From assembly GCF_014697625.1 (NCBI RefSeq), contig NZ_JACJSG010000001.1:124001-188000 (forward strand): a stretch of DNA of 64,000 nucleotides. Direction: 5' to 3'. The DNA comes from Anabaena azotica FACHB-119 (GTDB lineage Bacteria; Cyanobacteriota; Cyanobacteriia; Cyanobacteriales; Nostocaceae). The notes under the pieces were generated by a model. That model did not search any database. It worked only from the letters and a program-made list of their open reading frames with translations, and was not told where the DNA came from. Positions 32,226 through 41,254 of this stretch are shown here, one piece after another. Every line of letters starts with the position of its first letter. Positions within the stretch are counted from its first letter, which is position 1. The translations under genes and the position numbers were made by a program.

Positions 32226-33026
32226 ATGTTAACGAGTTTACAAAATAATTTAGTTAAGCAGATTCGCAAGTTGCACTCTACCAAAGAACGGCATAAGCAG
32301 GGGTTGTTTTTGTTGGAAGGGACGCACCTGTTAGAAGAAGCTTGTGCGGTGAATTATCCCCTAGAGGTGGTGTGTTGTACTCCAGAGTGGCAGGCAAATC
32401 ATCCAACATTGTGGGAAGATGCTTGTAGTCGATGCGATCGCGCCGAGGTGGTCAGTGAAGAAGTATTACAGGCGATCGCTACTACTGTACAACCAGATGG
32501 GGTAGTGGCAACAGCAAAACGTGGCGAACAGCAAAGCCAAGTACCTTTTACTGGTGTAGTTCTAGCTTTAGAAACCATCCAAGACCCTGGTAATTTAGGC
32601 ACAATCATACGCACGGCGGCGGCGGCTGGGGCGGCGGGTTTATGGCTGAGTCAAAATAGTGTAGATTTAGATAATCCCAAAGTTTTGCGTGCTTCGGCTG
32701 GACAGTGGTTTCGTTTAGCCACCGCCGTTAGTGAAGATTTAAAAGCGACAGTGGAGGCTTGTCAACAAGCGGGGATGCAAATTATAGCCACTTTACCCAC
32801 CGCCAAGTTAACTTATTGGCAAGTAGACTGGCGTAAACCCAGTTTAATTTTATTGGGTAATGAGGGTGCTGGCTTGTCGGCAGATTTAGCAGCAATGGCA
32901 GACCAACAAGTAAAAATTCCCCTGAGTCCGGGTGTAGAATCTTTGAATGTGGCGATCGCAGCTGCTTTAATGTTGTATGAAGCCCAAAGACAATTGCTGG
33001 AAAAGGGGCTAGAGACTAGAGGCTAG
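32226..33026 (+). CDS. TrmH/SpoU-family RNA 2'-O-methyltransferase
   Basis: 266 residues. An N-terminal substrate-binding domain (SLQNNLVKQIRKLHSTKERHKQG, the SpoU_sub_bind-like start) precedes a SPOUT domain with motif 1 ETIQDPGNLGTIIRTAAAAG, motif 2 LGNEGAGLS and motif 3 IPLSPGVESLNVAIAAALML, which form the AdoMet-binding trefoil knot. It methylates ribose in rRNA or tRNA; the site cannot be told. It starts 66 nt after tRNA-Leu. Confidence 0.92.
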   Translation: MLTSLQNNLVKQIRKLHSTKERHKQGLFLLEGTHLLEEACAVNYPLEVVCCTPEWQANHPTLWEDACSRCDRAEVVSEEVLQAIATTVQPDGVVATAKRGEQQSQVPFTGVVLALETIQDPGNLGTIIRTAAAAGAAGLWLSQNSVDLDNPKVLRASAGQWFRLATAVSEDLKATVEACQQAGMQIIATLPTAKLTYWQVDWRKPSLILLGNEGAGLSADLAAMADQQVKIPLSPGVESLNVAIAAALMLYEAQRQLLEKGLETRG

Positions 33027-33046
33027 CAAGGAATACGAACAAGCTA

Positions 33047-33283
33047 TTATTTGGGTTTTCTTTTCTGTTCTAAGTAATTTTCAATATCTGCAACTGCATC
33101 TTCTAAGGCGGCTAAATCAATATCAGCTTCATCGTCAACAGCTTCACTCTCATCCTCAATAGGTGTATTTGGTGTTTGGTCATCTTCGGTTGCAGTTTCC
33201 TGTAAAATACCCTCTAACTGTTCGAGGGCGGCTTGAAACTTTTGTTCAGCCTCCAGGCGCTGTTGTTTTTCGCTTTGCTCCAT
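33047..33283 (-). CDS. small acidic conserved hypothetical protein
   Basis: 78 residues. An N-terminal helical stretch (SEKQQRLEAEQKFQAALEQL), an acidic low-complexity middle (DESEAVDDEADIDL), and a C-terminal helix ending LEQKRKPK. No family recognised. It converges with the TrmH-family gene. Confidence 0.6.
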   Translation of the reverse strand: MEQSEKQQRLEAEQKFQAALEQLEGILQETATEDDQTPNTPIEDESEAVDDEADIDLAALEDAVADIENYLEQKRKPK

Positions 33284-33539
33284 AGTGTTAATAACAGTTC
33301 CTACAGTCTTAGATTTTGCCCTGATGAAAAATATTTATAGCTATGTACTGTATAAACTTTACACATTCATTGAGTAAACGGCTAGTGATACTAGTTCAAA
33401 ATACTCTACGGGTTCGCGGTAGCGTCTCTGAAAGAGAAGCTAAAGCTAAAAAATTCAAAATTAACAAAGCCAGATTTGACAAGGGTTCCTGATTTTAGAT
33501 TTGTTGGCGAGTTTGGGAAAATAGGGATCAGATTTTGTC

Positions 33540-33575
33540 GATAAAAAAACCTGCTTTAGCAGGCTTGGTTTGTCT
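33540..33575 (-). terminator. hairpin with flanking A/T runs
   Basis: AAAAAACCTGCTTTAGCAGGCTTGGTTT forms an AACCTGC/GCAGGCTT stem. On the minus strand it ends in TTTTTT and lies just after flv1 (stop at 33626), so it may terminate the flv3-flv1 message. Confidence 0.65.
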
Positions 33576-33589
33576 AATTCTGGAGTTTG

Positions 33590-33622
33590 GTCTGTAGTAA
33601 GGACTTTAGTCCTGACTACGAA
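33590..33622. repeat. REP-like palindrome
   Basis: TGTAGTAAGGACTTTAGTCC then TGACTACGAAC is a palindrome of the GTAGTAAGGACTT family, placed just downstream of flv1. Confidence 0.65.
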
Positions 33623-33625
33623 CTT

Positions 33626-35419
33626 TTAATAATGAGTACCTGTTTTCCGATGATTAACAGCAGTTACATCATCCGGCTTGAGTAACTTACCATTATCAAC
33701 GGTGGCGTACACTACCCAATGGTCGCCACATTCTAGCCGTTGTTCAACTGAACATTCGACATAGGCTAAAGCATCAGTGAGGACGGTACAACCGTTGTCT
33801 GCTTCTGTGGTGGTGAAGTTGGCGAAACGGTCTTCCCCTGGGGCGAAGTTTTTGCGGAAGTGTTTCATGTATTCCAGGTGATTGCCTTCGGGTAGAATAT
33901 TTAAGGCAAACTTACCGCCTGGATACATGAGCGATTCTATCGCCCGTTCTTTAGCGATCGCCACAGTCAAACCTGGGGGGTTGAAGGTGGCTTGAGATAC
34001 CCAAGAACCAAGCATTCCTGTGGAGACATCGCCTTGCTTGGCGGTAATGACACAAACTGAACCAACAATACGACCCACCGCTTGTTCCACAGGAGTAGCA
34101 GCTTGTTGGGGTACGCGGACTTTCTTAGCTTTCTTCAAGGTTTGGGCGAAGTCTGTACCAACTTCTTCGCAATATTTGAGGGTAACATCGTCGGGTTTAA
34201 ACTTCACCTTCAGGGTTTCTATCCCAAAGCGATATCCTGCGTCCCGGAGTTTACCTTCAATCATTTCCACAGCTTCACCACTCCAGCCGTAGGAACCAAA
34301 CACCCCGGCTAGTTTGTTGTTATCACCCACTTTCAGGACGATACCTAATGCGGTGTGGATGGGGGTTGGCGCGTGACCGCCGATGGTGGGGGAACCGATG
34401 AGGAAACCATCAGCTTGTGCTATGGTAGTTTGGATTTCTTCTGGGGTAGCAAACTCACAGTTAATAGATTGAACTGCGACACCGCCTTTGGTGAGTCCGA
34501 GAGCGATCGCCTGCGCTAATGTTGCCGTATTACCGTAAGCTGAAGCATAGAGTAGAGCGACAGAAATCTCTCTATCTTTTTGGGCGCGGCTCCAATCTGC
34601 ATAAGCTTGAGTTAGCGCCATTAAACTACTACGCACCAAAGGCCCGTGACCTACAGCATACATCCGCACCTGTAAGTCAGAGATTTTTTCTAATGCGGCT
34701 TCCACATGGATAGCATGGGGAGCCATGAGACAGTTGTAATAGTAGCGCTGGTCTTCCTTGAAGGATTCCCAGTTATCATCAAAGACATCATCACCGCAGA
34801 TATGTGCGCCAAATATCTTATCTGTGTAGAGGATTTGGGTTTGCACATCGTAGGTACAAAGTCCCGCAGGCCAGCGAGGGCTGGGAATTGGGAGGAACTT
34901 CAACACATGACCCTTACCTAAATCTAAGGTTTCTTTCCCCCGCATCGCCAAAATATTCAAGTTGGTATCTGGGAAAGCCGCACGTAAATCAGCCGCACCC
35001 GGAAGGGAACAGACAAAGGTAATTTGCGGAGCTAATTCCAGCAAAGCTTTAAATGTGGGTACGCGGTTAGGGCTAAAATGTCCCAGGATAACGTAATCCA
35101 ATTTTTTCAAATTGATTGTCTGCTGCAAGGCTTCCAGGTATATCGCCATGAAGCTTTCTACAGGCGGGTCAATAATTGCCGTTTTATCACCTTCAATTAC
35201 ATAACCATTAGAGGTAGTCCCTCTTTCTAAAGCATATTCAATTTCAAACCGCAAACGTGACCAACTACGCGCTCTGAGAACTTTAGTATTTGTAGCAATA
35301 GGAAGAATCTGTACGTCACGGGGCTTGGAATCTGGCATAGATTTTGGTTTAATTTTGTCAAAAAATTGGAAAAACCGGGTAGATTTTGCCCAGTTTTTAA
35401 TTGATTGGATCAAGTCCAT
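33626..35419 (-). CDS. diflavin flavoprotein A, Flv1 type
   Basis: 597 residues in three modules: a metallo-beta-lactamase-like domain (about 45-275), a flavodoxin-like FMN domain (about 283-425, VALLYASAYGNTATLAQ) and a flavin reductase domain (about 445-590, VGRIVGSVCVITAKQGDV). The diiron ligands are replaced: where Flv3 has HTEPDH, this protein has HFSPNR, the mark of Flv1. Flv1/Flv3 heterodimers reduce O2 to water with electrons from photosystem I. It follows flv3 by 88 nt in one operon. The adjacent flv3-flv1 arrangement resembles the heterocyst-type B pair of Nostoc, but sequence alone does not settle A versus B. Confidence 0.92.
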   Translation of the reverse strand: MDLIQSIKNWAKSTRFFQFFDKIKPKSMPDSKPRDVQILPIATNTKVLRARSWSRLRFEIEYALERGTTSNGYVIEGDKTAIIDPPVESFMAIYLEALQQTINLKKLDYVILGHFSPNRVPTFKALLELAPQITFVCSLPGAADLRAAFPDTNLNILAMRGKETLDLGKGHVLKFLPIPSPRWPAGLCTYDVQTQILYTDKIFGAHICGDDVFDDNWESFKEDQRYYYNCLMAPHAIHVEAALEKISDLQVRMYAVGHGPLVRSSLMALTQAYADWSRAQKDREISVALLYASAYGNTATLAQAIALGLTKGGVAVQSINCEFATPEEIQTTIAQADGFLIGSPTIGGHAPTPIHTALGIVLKVGDNNKLAGVFGSYGWSGEAVEMIEGKLRDAGYRFGIETLKVKFKPDDVTLKYCEEVGTDFAQTLKKAKKVRVPQQAATPVEQAVGRIVGSVCVITAKQGDVSTGMLGSWVSQATFNPPGLTVAIAKERAIESLMYPGGKFALNILPEGNHLEYMKHFRKNFAPGEDRFANFTTTEADNGCTVLTDALAYVECSVEQRLECGDHWVVYATVDNGKLLKPDDVTAVNHRKTGTHY

Positions 35420-35507
35420 AGGTATTGGGGATTGGGTATGTCAGTGAACAGTTATCAGTGAACAGTGAACAGAACCTGATAACTGATAACTGATAACTGA
35501 TAACTGA
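35420..35507. repeat. flv3-flv1 spacer with AACTGATA heptamers
   Basis: 88 nt with AACAGTGAACAG and a run of AACTGATAACTGATAACTG units; no gene. Confidence 0.7.
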
Positions 35508-37247
35508 TTAGTAGTAATTCCCTACCTTCCGGTGACGCACTGCGGTCAGTCCGTCGGGTTTGGAAACACGACCGTCTTCGACGGTGCAGTATAAAATGTA
35601 GTGGTCGCTGCATTCCATGCTGCTTTGAATTTCGCATTCCATGTATGCTAGAGCGTCTGTCAGGATGGGTGAGCCGTTTTTGGCGGTTTGGGTTCGCACT
35701 CCTGCAAAGCGGTCTGCACCGGGGTGTAGGCGCTTGAGGAACTGTTTTTTCAGTTCTTGGTAATTGCCTTCTTCTAGGACATTGAGGACGAAGCGATCGC
35801 CCACTTGCATTAAAGTATCAATAGCCCGGTCTTTGGCTACAGCAATGGTAAAGCCTAATGGTTGCAAACTGGCTTGTGCTACCCAGGAAGCTAACATGGC
35901 GCTGCTGACATCACCTTTTTTGGTTGTGACAATATACAAGCCGTTGCTAATGCGTCCCAATGCCTTTTCCATGTTGACATCAAGGGACTTGATTTGTTTA
36001 ATGTTGCGTTCCCTTGTCAGCATTTGTCCCAAGTCTGTACCCGCTTCTGTACACAATTGGTAGGTGGGTGCGCTTGGCGCTTCTTTAATGCGAATGGCGG
36101 GGAAGGCTTCTTTCACCCCCAAGTCGATAAATTTGCGGCGGATGGTGTCGATGGGTTCGTCGTCTCCCCCGAAGCACTCAAACAAGCCGACTACTTGCTT
36201 GTCTTTGACTACTGATAGCAGGGAACTAATCCCAGCTTGAGCTGCTACGGAGGTTGTGGGAGGCATACCAATAATTAAACCAGATGCTCTACCTGCTAAT
36301 TCTTGAATTTCTTGAATTTCGGCGGTGCTGAGGTCGATCATTTCTACCGCAACACCAGTTTTTTGGATACCTTCGCCGATCGCTTGCACAAGTAAGTTGC
36401 TATAGCCATAGTCGCCGACGTAAAATAAGCCGACGGTGGTTTCTGCTTTGGCTTGTCTCTGGCTCCAGCTTTGGTAACACTCGGTCAACACATCCAAATG
36501 ATGGTATAACAGAGGCCCGTGACCGTTGGCGATAATCTTAATTTTGCCTAGTTCGCCCATGCGCTTCATCGCGTTCAACAGCGATCGCGCATTCGGCCCC
36601 ATGAGGCAATCGTAGTAAAATCTAAAGTCAGCTTCTATTGCTTCTAAGTCTTCATCAAAGGTGCGATTGTCGCAGAAGTGCATCCCAAAAGCATCGCAAG
36701 TATAGATGACTTCGGTTTGGCGATCGTAACTAAAGATGGTATCAGGCCAGTGCAGGTTAGGCGCACTGACAAATTCGATTTCATGACCTTTACCAATATC
36801 TATGCGATCGCCACTTTTAACAATTCTCTTAGAAAAAGGATCATGTACTAAACCTTCCAAAAATTGCAAGGCAATTTTTGAAGCCAAAACTGTTGCTCTT
36901 GGTGCTAATTGCAGCACATCCTCAACTAAACCGCTATGGTCTGGTTCTGTATGACTGACAATAATGTAATCAATAGCCTTCGGGTTGATCAGACTTTTGA
37001 GTGTTTCTAAATACAGTTGTCGAAACTTCTGGTGAGAAGTATCGATTAAAACTGTTTGTTCGCCTCTAATTAGATATGAATTATAAGTCGTACCGTTTTG
37101 CAGTCCGAATTCGATATCGAAGCGATCGCGATCCCAATCAAGACAACGAATCGCTGTAGTATTAGGGGCAATTTCTACAGTTTCTACAGTTAGCCGATGC
37201 TGGACATTTTCTGCGTTGGCGTTGCCGGTCGTAGACATCGCTACCAT
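35508..37247 (-). CDS. diflavin flavoprotein A, Flv3 type
   Basis: 579 residues with the same three modules as the gene downstream. The lactamase-like domain has the canonical diiron site (VSHTEPDHSG, then GHGP near residue 237), the FMN domain starts VGLFYVGDYGYSNLLVQ, and the flavin reductase domain starts LGRISNGLYIVTTKKGDVSS. Flv3 is essential for Mehler-like O2 photoreduction without making reactive oxygen. First gene of the operon; a second in-frame ATG lies at 37238. Confidence 0.93.
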   Translation of the reverse strand: MVAMSTTGNANAENVQHRLTVETVEIAPNTTAIRCLDWDRDRFDIEFGLQNGTTYNSYLIRGEQTVLIDTSHQKFRQLYLETLKSLINPKAIDYIIVSHTEPDHSGLVEDVLQLAPRATVLASKIALQFLEGLVHDPFSKRIVKSGDRIDIGKGHEIEFVSAPNLHWPDTIFSYDRQTEVIYTCDAFGMHFCDNRTFDEDLEAIEADFRFYYDCLMGPNARSLLNAMKRMGELGKIKIIANGHGPLLYHHLDVLTECYQSWSQRQAKAETTVGLFYVGDYGYSNLLVQAIGEGIQKTGVAVEMIDLSTAEIQEIQELAGRASGLIIGMPPTTSVAAQAGISSLLSVVKDKQVVGLFECFGGDDEPIDTIRRKFIDLGVKEAFPAIRIKEAPSAPTYQLCTEAGTDLGQMLTRERNIKQIKSLDVNMEKALGRISNGLYIVTTKKGDVSSAMLASWVAQASLQPLGFTIAVAKDRAIDTLMQVGDRFVLNVLEEGNYQELKKQFLKRLHPGADRFAGVRTQTAKNGSPILTDALAYMECEIQSSMECSDHYILYCTVEDGRVSKPDGLTAVRHRKVGNYY

Positions 37248-37731
37248 TATTCGTCTCCGAGCGCAATAAACAGTAATTATTTCTCTGCCCCCATTGTGCG
37301 ACGAATTGCCATTTTAAGTTGTAATAAAAACGATATTTACCAAAAATCTAGTTGTAGCAATTATTGCTATTTTCGAGATGCTTTTTTAACTCAATAAATA
37401 TCCGAAAAATCTAACTATATTTAGCGTATCACGTTTTAAATATTGATATTTATTGGCATAATTTAAAATTCCCAGGATATCATACATAACTTATTTGTCT
37501 TGCAGAATTACCGTTATAAAAAGCAAAATTTACTTCACATTTAAGTAGAACGGACTAAATAAATCAAGGTTTGTAGTAAGGACTTTAGTCCTTACTACGA
37601 ACTCAATCATGATAACTTTACACTACTTAACATAGTTTGATTTATTTTCGACAGTTTACTTATAAGTATAAAGACATATATTATAAGTAACAGAAGACAG
37701 CAAAAAACTCATCCTAATTTATTCAGGACTT
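37248..37731. other. flv3 upstream region
   Basis: No gene. AT-rich with a REP-like palindrome at 37570-37602 (GTAGTAAGGACTTTAGTCC then TTACTACGAAC). The flv3 promoter should lie within the first 200 nt. Confidence 0.45.
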
Positions 37732-37872
37732 ACGCACCAAGATTGTTTTAGGACTTACGCAACTGGCAGATTTTTTCTGTAGGGTGTGTGAGGAGCGATA
37801 ATATTTGAACGTAGTCATGAGACTTGTAGCGTTACGCACCAACCACCAATTGTGACACTTGCGTAAGTCCTG
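37732..37872. mobile_element. MITE-like element with AGGACTTACGCA ends
   Basis: Left ends TCAGGACTTACGCACC (37732) and again TTAGGACTTACGCAACTGG (37751); right end CTTGCGTAAGTCCTGG. From 37751 onward it is an inverted near-copy of 62695-62808. The doubled left end suggests insertion next to or into a related element. The same end sequence also bounds the block at 43052-45300. Confidence 0.75.
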
Positions 37873-37989
37873 GTTAAGTTGACTAAAAATTCATCAAAAA
37901 TTAATAATAATTCAATATAATTAGCAGTTGCATAAGATAGAGGATTGAAAGATTATGCAGAAAGGTTTAATTAGTGCAAATATCAAATA

Positions 37990-38820
37990 ATGATCAGTAT
38001 CAATTCAACTGACTATTCCAAACGAGTAACTAATACTCTAATCACTAAACTAGGTAGATTCTCTTGGTTTCGTGGCATCCGTAGCAAAATCAAAAAAAGT
38101 ACTAAATCATACGATGTAATATTTAACAATATTTTCAGTAAAAGTATTGATGTGCAATCTTGCATTGAACAAATCAATGATACTGCTTTGTATCAAGATT
38201 TTTATCTCCAGCAAGACCTAGTAGATGAGATATTGAATTTTGCCATTATTAACGAATCTATAGAACCAAATACTAACAAATTATTCTATGCTCTCTCGTG
38301 TAAAAACTTGCCGAAATCAAATTACATATATCGAGGATTAGTAACGAATACTCACAAATGCCAAGCAATAAACGAAGTTAAATTTAACTACAAAGTAATT
38401 GAGATTGCTACCAACTTTCTAGGATATGAACCAACTAATATTACCCAACATCTAACCTGGAGTCTTGTTGTACCTGAAAGCGAACAACTGATCCAACAAA
38501 ACTATCCTGCTTCTAAATGGCACTATGATGTTGTGGGCGAAGAATCAATCACTTTTAATTTCTATCTCACTGATGTTAATAATGAGCGGGAAGGTTGTCA
38601 TCAATTTATCCCTTGTAGTCATAAAAATAAACCTTGGCAACTCCTCTTCAAATCTAGTACGCTTGACGAAGCAACTTTAGAGAAATATTTTCCTCAACAA
38701 CCAAAATTATCGGTATTTGGTTCTACTGGATATGGATTTATTGAAAATCCTTTATGTTGGCACCGGATTAAGCCACCAACAGCGAACTCACGATTAATTT
38801 TACAAATTCGTTACTCTTGA
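37990..38820 (+). CDS. phytanoyl-CoA dioxygenase-like 2-oxoglutarate/Fe(II) oxygenase
   Basis: 276 residues. The metal triad fits the family: His and Asp in SKWHYDVVG (about residues 178-180) and a distal His in NPLCWHRIKPP (about 258), with Arg at SRLILQI to bind 2-oxoglutarate. FYLTDVNNEREGCHQFIPCSHK is the usual jelly-roll turn. The substrate is unknown; relatives act in secondary metabolism and on lipids. Lower GC than neighbours and flanked by repeats. Confidence 0.75.
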   Translation: MISINSTDYSKRVTNTLITKLGRFSWFRGIRSKIKKSTKSYDVIFNNIFSKSIDVQSCIEQINDTALYQDFYLQQDLVDEILNFAIINESIEPNTNKLFYALSCKNLPKSNYIYRGLVTNTHKCQAINEVKFNYKVIEIATNFLGYEPTNITQHLTWSLVVPESEQLIQQNYPASKWHYDVVGEESITFNFYLTDVNNEREGCHQFIPCSHKNKPWQLLFKSSTLDEATLEKYFPQQPKLSVFGSTGYGFIENPLCWHRIKPPTANSRLILQIRYS

Positions 38821-38856
38821 ATCATACCTGTTTCAAAAAAAGTACGAAGATATTAA

Positions 38857-39105
38857 TATAAATTACATGAGGGTAATCCTGTTTGGCTACCAGAGGTTGG
38901 TTTAGGAATTGGTATAGAACAGGGAACTTATCTAGGTATTCCCCGCGAGTGGATGTATTGGTATAACCAACAAGGACAACGCTTTTTAACACCAGAAGAA
39001 GGCAAAAAACTTGCTCAACAAGAAGCACAGCAAGCTAAACAGGAAGCTCAATTATTACGAGAACGGTTGCGATCGCTCGGCATAGATCCTGATTCTCTCA
39101 CATGA
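38857..39105 (+). pseudogene. C-terminal remnant of a Uma2 family gene
   Basis: The open frame from 38857 reads HEGNPVWLPEVGLGIGIEQG, later PREWMYWYNQQGQRFLTPEE, then a QQEAQQAKQEAQ coiled coil and RLRSLGIDPDSLT before a TGA. This is the typical tail of cyanobacterial Uma2 proteins (compare 22690-22740). The nuclease domain is missing, so the gene is a 3' fragment. Confidence 0.8.
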
Positions 39106-39114
39106 AGTTCTGAT

Positions 39115-39330
39115 ACTCATTCACGAGTATAAAAAACTCTCGCGCGAGTATCAAAGACTCGTCCACGAGTAAAAAAGACTCGTCCACGAGTATTAAACAC
39201 TCGTCCGCGAGTATAAAAAACTCTCGCGCGAGTATCAAACACTCGTCCGCGAGTATCAAACACTCTCGCGCGAGTATCAAAGACTCGTCCGCGAGTAAAA
39301 AAGACTCGTCCGCGAGTAAAAAAGACTCAT
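39115..39330. repeat. 21-bp palindromic tandem array (10 units plus a partial)
   Basis: Ten 14-nt palindromic cores, ACTCGTCCGCGAGT or ACTCTCGCGCGAGT with small variants, spaced by 7 nt (ATAAAAA, ATCAAAG, AAAAAAG types), ending in a partial ACTCATT. Each core can form a hairpin. Period 21 bp. It lies 10 nt after the Uma2 remnant. Spacers are not unique, so this is not CRISPR. Confidence 0.9.
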
Positions 39331-39523
39331 TACAACAATTTTCATTTATTTATCAAAACAATCGGGTTTAAAACCTGTCTACGACACGCTGCGCGAACGC
39401 CTTTTAAGGCGAAAAGTTTTTGGAACGGGGTATAAATTCTCGTTACAAAAACGGCCTCCTGCCTCCTGCCTCCTGCCTCCTGCCTTCGTTAAGAAACACT
39501 TCCGCGTTCTTCTCTGCTGTCCC
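39331..39523. repeat. spacer with CCTCCTG repeats
   Basis: No gene. CTGCCTCCTGCCTCCTG heptamers at about 39455-39485, and a TACGACACGCTGCGCGAACGCC block near 39380 typical of intergenic repeats in Nostoc. Confidence 0.5.
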
Positions 39524-40792
39524 CTACTCGTACTCTTGCAGGGAACCTAACTTAGCAATTCCCGGCCAAATTGTAGCGGTAGCAATTACAACTAAGATTG
39601 TGCCGATACCACCACCGACAACAGAAACGACAGGGCCGAATAAAGCCGCCGCTAAACCAGATTCAAATCCCCCCAATTCATTAGAAGCACTAATAAATAC
39701 ACTATTAATTGCAGCCACTCGACCGCGTAATTGGTTAGGTGTTCTAATTTGTACTAAAGTATGACGTATAACAACGCTAATACTATCGAGTGCGCCACTC
39801 AAGGTGAGCATGACTAGGGATAGCCAAAACGAACGCGAAAGACCAAAGATAATTGTCACTACACCAAAGCCAACGACAGACCATAACAAAGCCGGGCCAG
39901 CTTTACGTAGAGGTGGGAGATAGGCTAAGGTGATTGCCATAATAAAAGCGCCGATGGAAGGCGCTGCTTGTAGGTAGCCTAATTCCACAGGCCCCACTTT
40001 CAAGATATCTTTGGCAAAGACTGGTAGCAGTGCAACCGCACCACCTAACAAAACGGCAAACATATCTAGGGTAATTGCTGCCAAAATTAACTGATTATCC
40101 CAGATGAATTTAGCACCGGCTGCTAGTGCTTGTAAGGATATGGGTTCTGTGACACGCTCAACTTTTTTCTCTTTGATGACTGCGATAAATATAAAACAGA
40201 TCAAGGAAGCGATCGCAGCTAATACATACACCCCTGTCGCGTTTCCCAACACAGCAATACCCAAGCCACCCAAGGCGGGGCCAGCCACAGATGCTAATTG
40301 AAAGCTGCTACTATTCCAAGTTGCCGCGTTAGTAAAGGCACTCACGGGTATTAACTGCCACATAATCGCATCACTGGCAGGTTTGAGAAATGCCCTACCA
40401 ATACCAATTAAGGCCAAGCAGCTATAAATTAAAAATAATGACCCTCTGGTATAGGAAAGTACAGCTAAAGCCAGGGAACAGAGAGTTAAGAGCATCACTG
40501 ACAATAATATAGTCAGTTTGCGGGAGCGGCGATCGGCTACATCCCCAGCAATGAGGGTGAGGGCGATCATCGGGACGACTTGGGCTAACCCTACACCACC
40601 CAACACCAAAGCTGAGTTAGTGCGTTCATAAAGTTCCCAACCAATGGCTACAGTCTGCATTTGTGAACCTACAGACAGCAGTAAACGCCCTAAAGTGAAT
40701 AGGCGATAATCTCGAAACCTTAAAGCGGCGAAGGGGTCATGTTGGGTAGCCTTAGCGCTTTGGTGGTTGTGATTCTTTTTGTTCAAAGACAT
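39524..40792 (-). CDS. MFS transporter (DHA3-like efflux)
   Basis: 422 residues, about 12 hydrophobic segments. FAALRFRDYRLFTLGRLLLSVGSQMQTVAIGWELYE is the N-terminal pattern of the DHA3/MFS_3 exporters, followed by the loop motif AGDVADRRSRKLTI between helices 2 and 3. Drug or siderophore export is typical. Its start overlaps the end of the MarR gene by 41 nt, so it is the last gene of an exporter operon running from 42917. Confidence 0.87.
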   Translation of the reverse strand: MSLNKKNHNHQSAKATQHDPFAALRFRDYRLFTLGRLLLSVGSQMQTVAIGWELYERTNSALVLGGVGLAQVVPMIALTLIAGDVADRRSRKLTILLSVMLLTLCSLALAVLSYTRGSLFLIYSCLALIGIGRAFLKPASDAIMWQLIPVSAFTNAATWNSSSFQLASVAGPALGGLGIAVLGNATGVYVLAAIASLICFIFIAVIKEKKVERVTEPISLQALAAGAKFIWDNQLILAAITLDMFAVLLGGAVALLPVFAKDILKVGPVELGYLQAAPSIGAFIMAITLAYLPPLRKAGPALLWSVVGFGVVTIIFGLSRSFWLSLVMLTLSGALDSISVVIRHTLVQIRTPNQLRGRVAAINSVFISASNELGGFESGLAAALFGPVVSVVGGGIGTILVVIATATIWPGIAKLGSLQEYE

Positions 40793-41234
40793 TTTTTAGT
40801 AAAGCCAATCCTTTTTCAACGTGGGATATTTCCTCGGCTGTCAAACCTTCCAAAAGGTCAGCAATTTGCGTGCGTGTTTGGTCTAAGGATTGTTGCAGCA
40901 CAGATTTTCCCTCTTCTGTGAGCGTTAACACGATGCGTCTGCGCTCTTGTGGATGGTGAATACGTTGTACTAAGTCCCTTTGCACTAGCCGTTCGACGGT
41001 GGCGGATGCGGTGGCTGAGGTGACACCTAAATGGTCGGCTAGGTCAGATAATGAAGCGCCGGGCTTACGATTGAGAAATGCTAGCGATCGCAATTGTGGT
41101 ATCGATAAAAAAGCGGCTTTGTGCGCTCGCATCTCGGCTCGAATAAACCGCATCACTAACGGTACAGTTTCCATGACTTTAGCGGCACATTCTGCGGAAG
41201 TTGCACCATCTTGAGAGGGTTTATCGAGCTTCAT
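40752..41234 (-). CDS. MarR family transcriptional regulator
   Basis: About 160 residues. Winged-helix core: IPQLRSLAFLNRKPGASLSDLADHLGVTSATASATVERLV, then the wing QERRRIVLTLTEEG. I chose the ATG at 41234 (MKLDKPSQ) over a frame extending to 41330, which would run into the upstream permease. It probably represses the surrounding exporter genes; its own operator is not visible. Confidence 0.87.
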   Translation of the reverse strand: MKLDKPSQDGATSAECAAKVMETVPLVMRFIRAEMRAHKAAFLSIPQLRSLAFLNRKPGASLSDLADHLGVTSATASATVERLVQRDLVQRIHHPQERRRIVLTLTEEGKSVLQQSLDQTRTQIADLLEGLTAEEISHVEKGLALLKNVFEQKESQPPKR

Positions 41235-41254
41235 GAGTATCGTGATTCTCCTAA

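Noticed and set aside
39098..39280. Minus-strand protein made of LILADEC-like heptads
   Set aside because: It is the translation of the 21-bp DNA repeat, with no ribosome site and no independent coding signal.
39115..39330. Possible CRISPR array
   Set aside because: Spacers are 7 nt and nearly constant, and repeats are short palindromes; no cas genes are near.
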